A stretch of 64,000 nt of DNA, taken from the NCBI GenBank assembly GCA_014773175.1, contig VXCM01002805.1, forward strand, positions 1 through 64,000. Reading direction: 5' to 3'. Origin of the DNA: Lucifuga dentata (taxonomy: Eukaryota; Chordata; Actinopteri; Ophidiiformes; Bythitidae). How positions within the stretch are numbered: the stretch's first letter is position 1; every line of letters begins with the position of its first letter. Positions 58,123 to 64,000 of this stretch are shown here, piece after piece. The position numbers and the translations under genes were made by a program. The notes below the pieces were generated by a model. That model was not told the origin of the DNA, searched no databases, and was given only the letters and a program-made list of their open reading frames with translations.

Positions 58123-58898
58123 GTAAGTCTGACCGCCAAACTTTGCTTCTGATTGAATGACTTTTCGGGTGTTTTTGATGTTTCCCATATTGCCTCTTAT
58201 CTTATTGTAACTGGTTGTTACATTTGGCACAGATACGGAAATTTCTGTATTATTGTTATTGTATTATTGCTAAATTATTGTTTTATTGCATTTTTTTCCT
58301 CCACAATGAACTGGCCATTCACATATTCAAGTGCCAAACGTGGTTGATGAGGTTTGGTTTGGGGGAAATAATGTGTCTCGTTCATTTTCAAGGTTGAAGA
58401 TAAATTTATATTTATGTAAAGTAACACATAAATCAACAAAACTGTGACATTTCTGCAGATTTTTTTAATTTATACATAATAATATAATAATTATATTTGT
58501 AAATGCAGTTGATATCAGTAATATTAGTCTTGAAGGTAAGGATTGACCAAATGTAATGATTCTTTTTTTTTTTTTTATTTGCACATGCAAATGATTTCTC
58601 CAAAGACTTTGTGCCTCTTTAATCTCACACTCATATTTTTGATCCTGTCAGGCTTGACATGACCTGATGATTTGAACTGATAAGAATGTTGTTGTGTTTG
58701 TTGACGGCAGGGATCAGGGAAACTGCACAACAGCAGCAGATTAAAAAAAAAACAGTTTCACTTCCCTCTCATACCAGAGTTCCTATTAGCTGATGTTTGC
58801 TGGCGTTTTGATTGGTTATCCAGCAAATAAGAATTCTTGACAGCCAAAATAATCCAAGTTCAATCCTGTGGCATGATTCATGCATCGATGGTTAATGT

Positions 58899-58954
58899 GT
58901 TTGCACGGCAATTTGCCCAGCTTCACTTTAAGCTGGGCAAATTGCTGTGCAAAC
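58899..58954. repeat. hairpin with 25-base arms, one mismatch
   Basis: Arms 58899-58923 and 58930-58954 around a 6-base loop, in the intron after zc3h18 exon 8. It could form a stable RNA hairpin if transcribed. Confidence 0.75.
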
Positions 58955-59000
58955 TACAGACAGGTGGCGGAAGCGAACCTTCCTCATTCATGAGCTTGTA

Positions 59001-59411
59001 CAAGTGGGGTCCAAAAGTCTGAGACCACATGGTGTTCATCACATGTGATGTTTTCCATGTGAATGTGGAAATAGTCAGAAAGTCTAACATCACAAGAAGC
59101 TCTTTGGAACTTTGTCAGATCATGCTGGATAACTTGGCTCATCAGGTTTTTACAAACTTGTGGAGTTCATGCCAGCTGGAGAGATGCTGTTATTAAAGCA
59201 AAAGGGGGGCGTACCAAATACTAAGATATTCTGACATTTGTACCAAATACTAAGATATTCTGACATTCACGTGCATTTTTTAAAGATTCAGCTTTTCACT
59301 GTAATTGTTAAGATGATATCATCATTTGTAATGAAAAATCTTGTATCAAATTAAAAAAGAATGCAAAATAGAAGCATTTTCACAGTGGTCTCAGACTTTT
59401 GGACCCCCATG
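59001..59411. mobile_element. Tc1/mariner-type MITE
   Basis: Ends CAAGTGGGGTCCAAAAGTCT and its inverse AGACTTTTGGACCCCCATG, with TA on both sides (58999-59000 and 59412-59413). It is 411 bases and non-coding. A 29-base unit is tandemly repeated inside near 59212-59265. Confidence 0.82.
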
Positions 59412-60309
59412 TACCTGTTTTTAAGAAACACTCTGGCACTTTGACATCTGACCCAGGGGCGGCACCAGGGGTGGGCTTATGGGGCTTAAGCTTTTTGTAA
59501 TAGTGTGTTTTGAATTTTCTGTAGCGTTTTTGCAAATTACTCAAATTCATCACTCAGACGGAACCACAGTGTTGTGAACAGATTGGACGGATGAAATTGC
59601 TGGACGGAACAGACATAACGCACCATATAGCTCCATTGTTTAGATCGTTGTCTAAAAAGATTTTTAACTTCATATAACTTGTTAAAAGATGTAACTTTGT
59701 TACATTTCTTAAGCGTTTCTCAAAAGTTATGTTTAGCTCTTTGCTCTTAGCTCTCACAGGCAAAACCTGGGCAGGTCGCTAAAGTTTCACCTGTGTAAGG
59801 GAAACATTGTTGTCATCTTTTTATTTAAAAAAAAAAAAGTGTTTCCTTCACCGTGGGCGTTAGGTTTTCACTGGCATTTTGTCAGTTTGCCAGTTGGATG
59901 TTTCAAAAAGTCATGGACTTTGAGTCAGCGACTTGAGTTGACTTGGCAGAGGTGTGTGCTGTCCAAGTGCTATCTAGTTTTTTTTTCCTGTCTTTTAATT
60001 TGTGCTTTATGCTGGTTTGAATTATTTATGTAACAACAGCTTCAAGCCACATAACCATAACGACAGTAAAATGTGTTAAAGGAAACATTCCATTGCCCAG
60101 CAGTACAGGAACGGGGTGAGGTTACTATGAGAAATATTTAATTTGTGGTTACTTAATGACTTGATCCTGACAGCCTTTGCGTCGGTTCATCTTAAGAAAG
60201 AAAGCTTCGGGCTCCACCATTGTCATCCACACCCACACACCTATCCACCCATCATCTCTCTGCAGTGACGGCAGCAATGGAATGGTGTAACCCACGGGTG
60301 AAACTCTCT

Positions 60310-61030
60310 GCAGCTTCTGCCAAAGAAGGTCATTTGATAACTGACGTTTGTTAGCATGTTAGCTAAAAAAAAGTCAAGGATAGATTAGGATGAAATTTGG
60401 GGGGGCAGACAGATAAAACTGACAAAACTGACATTTCTGCAGATTTTTTTAATTTATACATAATAATATAATAATTATAATAATAGTAAATACAGTTGAT
60501 ATCAGTAATATTAGTCATGAAGGTGAGGATCGATTGAATGTAATGATTCATTAGATTATGTCAAGAAGAAGTGATTAAACTTTGGAGGTGGTCAACCAGA
60601 TGGTGGCGCTGTAATAAGCACATTCACATTTTGGCCTATACAGCCTTTACCTATTGAATCGTAACTGATAGAATCAAAAATTAAAAGTTTTCCTGGATTC
60701 TGTGGTTCTATACACATGCAGCCATGTAGTCCATGACTAGATTTTCTGCCATTTTAATTTTTTTTCCAAACATATTTAGACATATTTTCCATAAGTCTTC
60801 CTGCAATTTTGGTTCAATTGACACAAAATGTTGCATGTAGAATGTCTGGACCAAGCTGGAAAAAAGTTATTTCTTTGTTTTTTTTAATGCTCCTCACCGT
60901 TCTGCTAGAATTGGCTGCCACTGTTGTGTGCAACTTTGCCCGTAGAATCCTTGGCGGAGGTNCCGTTCTGCTAGAATTGGCTGCCACTGTTGTGTGCAAC
61001 TTTGCCCGTAGAATCCTTGGCGGAGGTATG
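60310..61030 (+). repeat. interspersed fish repeat (same type as 26215)
   Basis: GATGAAATTTGGGGGG, CAATTGACACAAAATG and CCTTGGCGGAGGT blocks recur here. N at 60962 is flanked by duplicates. Confidence 0.5.
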
Positions 61031-61641
61031 TGCTCGCTCTCTGAGCAGCAGCTATGTTGTTTTTCCTCAACGTATCTCATACAATCATTCTGCTGTCAAC
61101 ATGTAGAGTCTCAATGTGTAGGCGAAATGAAGGAAACGAAACTCATCTGAACTCTTCTCTTAGTTTCCTTTTTTTTGCGTGCACAGAGTTTAATATGTGT
61201 GTGTGGGTGTGTTATTGGGTGTGTTTATTCTTCTGGAAGTAAACTAAGTTGCATCATCGACAGAACAATAGCAGGTATTGTGGACATGACATCCCTTTGA
61301 TTCATGAAGGCTGCCATTAAACCTTCCTCACCGTCAACTTTTTGCCTTGTCAATCATTAACTAATAGCTTTAATAACTAATAGTTTCAATAAGTAATTGC
61401 TGCATTGTATTGAGCTGAGTTAGCATCATGTTAAACATGATGGGTCGCTGACACAACTAACGAGAACAGAGCTGTCGTGTCTTGTCGTGTCGTGTTACGA
61501 TGTTATATCCAGAGTGAGAACGGTTTACCGTGTTCCTATGAGGTTCTGTTACATCCTGACACGGTCTTGTGCAACAGAAAAAACATGCTGACAAATGATT
61601 GTCAGGTACCAATATTTGTATTATGGCACTTTTGGACTTAA

Positions 61642-61925
61642 AGGACCATACCTTCCATTTTCCATGTTTGAGCCTAATATATTTCTAGTGGTGCATTCAA
61701 GTGCTGTAGTGAAGAACTGACAACAGGAAGTATTTTCAGATCACTCCACGCTTTTTATTGCACTTAAACNGCTGTAGTGAAGAACTGACAACAGGAAGTA
61801 TTTTCAGATCACTCCACGCTTTTTATTGCACTTAAACGCTAACATTATATAACTTATAAAAAGAAAAAAAACCTGAATACACATCTTGTTTGCGATGATG
61901 GATTACCTATTCCAAGAACTTTTCG
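61642..61925 (+). mobile_element. TTAA family A, truncated
   Basis: AGGACCATACCTTCC start after TTAA (61638-61641). The middle is missing, with an assembly duplication at N 61770, and the match stops at CCAAGAACTTTTCGAGT. Confidence 0.65.
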
Positions 61926-63275
61926 AGTAAAAATTGAAAAATTGGAAAGTGATCAGACAAATCACAGTAGAAAACTCCAGATTTTAATCCCATGCTGAAA
62001 TCATTAGTTAAAATATTATCAATTAGAGTAGTGGAGCCCTTAGCAACTCTAGTGGGTTTATGAATGAGAGGAAAGAAATAACCAGAATATAAAATGTTAA
62101 CAAAATCCTCTGCAGACTTATTGACATCATAACTAAAAACATTAATATTGAAATCACTCAGAATATAACATTGTTTGTTCTCCTTATTCAGTGTTATGAC
62201 CCAGCCTAGGGAACTGGGCACAACATGCGTTTGAGGTCTCCCCAACCACACCCGCTCCCAAGAAAGGCCAAAACAAAGTTACATTAAAAGAAAGATGACA
62301 GTATTTATTTACAACTATATACAACAGAATGCCAAAATAACACACACACACACACAGAGAACAGAAAAGCTAGCACTAATCAGGTTTAACTGACACACAC
62401 AAGGTCCCACTGGACCGCAAAATATCCACACAGGATTCAAATGAGGTAAATGACCTAATAGCTAGCACTAACCAGAATTAACAGAATGCACAAAAGTAGC
62501 CTGGCACGAAACACAAAGTATCCTCACTAGGATCACTGAGTGCCAGCGCTACAAACCGAATGAAATGATGGTCAGAATTACACAAAATAAGATAAAATAA
62601 CAGAAACAAAGCACACAAGCGGCATTGGTTGGGAGCAGACGAGGCAGGGAAACCCCGACCCCAAGGAGCTGTCAGCTGGGGCTTTTCAATCCCAAGATGA
62701 TGTGCACCAGCCAATCCGTGCAGGAGACGTCGTCCATGCGTGGGCTCCAGGAACCAGTTCTCGAATGACACACTCCTTCGAATTACCCAATCAGGAAACG
62801 TACCTGCATGCACACGCTAACACAGACATACACACATACAAAGACGCACAGGTACGACCCGCTACAGCCCAGAGGAAAAGACAGAGCAAAACAAGAAGCA
62901 GAGAGACACAAACACAACTACACATAATTAGATACGAGCACAGGGTCGTAACATTCAGCACCTCAAGAATATCCTGTAAAATTTCATTAAAATCCTTTAT
63001 ATTAGCATCAGGTGGTCGATAAATAGTGCCAATAATTATTTATGTTTGAGGAGTCAAGGATTCAAACTGCAGATTCAAACTCATTTTCGATAGACTTAAA
63101 GAGAAGATCATCTTGAAATTTAAATCAGTAATCCTTATGACTGAAAAGTGATGTGCCACCTCCTACTCTACTCTCTCTAACTGAATGAACAGAGTTGTAA
63201 TTAGGCAAACAAGAGAAGTCTTTTGACTCACCATTGAGCCATGTTTCAGGCAAAGCTATCACTGAAAATATGTGT
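61926..63275 (-). mobile_element. LINE endonuclease fragment, split by an insertion
   Basis: On the minus strand 63270-63125 reads A-L-P-E-T-W-L-N then G-G-G-T-S-L-F, and 62191-61926 reads S-D-F-N-I-N then L-I-D-N-I-L-T-N and S-D-H-F-P-I-F. These are ordered motifs of an AP-type LINE endonuclease. The two parts are separated by the element at 62192-62953. Not intact. Confidence 0.72.
62192..62953. mobile_element. solo LTR candidate inserted in the LINE
   Basis: Starts TGTTATGACCC and ends GGGTCGTAACA, with the direct 5-base duplication TTCAG at 62187-62191 and 62954-62958. TG...CA ends plus a 5-base duplication fit an LTR retrotransposon solo LTR of 762 bases. No internal genes. Confidence 0.7.
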
Positions 63276-63279
63276 TTAA

Positions 63280-63707
63280 AGGACCATACCACCCATTTTG
63301 CATGTTTGAGCCAAATGTATTCAATTTTCATACATGTAATATTACTGACAATCATTTCCCAAAGCATACTACTGCAATGGTGAATTAAAAAAAATTTTCC
63401 TAGCTTCCAGACCGCCATTGGTTTCAGTTCATTCTGGTATGCTTTTAAAATCAACTTGTTGATACTTGAAACATGCTTGGGATAGATAATCCATCATTGT
63501 GAACAAGACGTATAATTCAGGGTTTTTTTCAAAGTTACGTAATTTTAGCGTTTAAGCACAATAAAAAGCAGGAGTGAATGTACGTCTCCACCGGGGAATA
63601 TAGTCCCAAAAGAAGACCTGTGTTTATCAAAAAATTTAAATGAGTATGACTTCATAAGGCTGCGTAACTATTAGCAGGCGAAACCTAGATTTTTAAGGTG
63701 GGTGTGG
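63280..63707 (-). mobile_element. TTAA family A, truncated, between LINE pieces
   Basis: AGGACCATACCACCC start after TTAA (63276-63279), then the reversed A interior up to AAGGTGGGTGTG; the remainder is missing. Confidence 0.75.
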
Positions 63708-63711
63708 GTGA

Positions 63712-64000
63712 GTATGTTATCAAATCATTTATAAAGAGCGTGGTTGGTGAACAATGAGTTGATCAGAACGTAGATATGCAATCTATCCCGTGTCACTTTC
63801 TTCTTTAAGTTTAGACCACAGCTCCATTCATTTCTGTCTCACACTTTAAAATCTTCATTGATGAAGATCTTAGTACCTTTAAGTTTTTTTCCTCTCTTTA
63901 TAATTTCCTCTGTCTTTGAATCTGAGCAGCTTCATCACAATTGACCTTGGCCTATTTGCTTGCTCTTCATATTTTCCCCACAATGTACATTTTCAACTTC
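63712..64000 (-). mobile_element. possible LINE ORF1 fragment
   Basis: Minus-strand text includes P-R-S-I-V-M-K-L-L-R-F-K-D-R and, one frame over, K-G-T-K-I-F-I-N-E-D-F, resembling the C-terminal domain of LINE ORF1 proteins. It has a frameshift and stops. It sits on the 5' side of the endonuclease fragment in the same orientation, so both may be one element. Confidence 0.4.

Noticed and set aside
57748..58230. Antisense Leu/Pro-rich frame over the Arg/Glu exon
   Set aside because: Shadow frame; it also spans the artificial duplication.
58708..58745. Possible next zc3h18 exon after GACGGCAG
   Set aside because: The short reading does not resemble the protein's next segment and no fitting donor follows.

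Overview
The window looks like a piece of a teleost fish nuclear genome. Two spliced vertebrate genes are readable, with long introns and GT/AG boundaries. The rest is packed with fish-type repeats: Tc1-like transposons, hAT elements, non-LTR retrotransposon tails, a tRNA-type SINE, many CA/GT and other microsatellites, and about 25 copies of a TTAA-flanked inverted-repeat transposon family. No bacterial, organellar or viral gene organisation is seen.

Layout: 1-21.3 kb is gene-poor and repeat-rich. A thyrotropin-releasing hormone receptor gene, most likely type 2 (trhr2), lies on the minus strand with five coding exons at 34572-34190, 32711-32579, 31556-31405, 30644-30455 and 21871-21344. Joined, and with one assembly duplication removed, they give a complete 439-residue seven-helix receptor. 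The 34.6-41 kb interval is intergenic; it holds a SINE, a possible unassigned small exon (39761-39822) and microsatellites. A CpG-richer block at 41.1-41.7 kb is the likely zc3h18 promoter and non-coding exon 1. Eight coding exons of zc3h18 follow on the plus strand from 43052 to 58122, encoding the N-terminal acidic region, the single CCCH zinc finger and the Arg/Glu-rich repeat. The C-terminal part should lie beyond 64000. The last 6 kb are intron filled with repeats, including a broken minus-strand LINE.

The two genes are divergently oriented neighbours. From memory, mouse Trhr2 and Zc3h18 are also neighbours, which supports the type 2 assignment. They are not expected to share a pathway: one is a cell-surface peptide receptor, the other a nuclear RNA-decay adaptor.

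The most notable non-gene signal is the TTAA family. It has two related subfamilies (A and B, about 0.55-0.68 kb) whose ends read AGGACCATACC inward from TTAA. A sits inside B at two clear TTAA sites (6433 and 49188) and probably a third (1870), giving relative ages. Two B copies lie within about 40 bp of trhr2 3' splice sites, and one of these is a foldback of two left halves. A second systematic signal is technical: single N bases flanked by exact 63-67 bp duplications. These are unmerged contig overlaps, and two of them corrupt coding exons.
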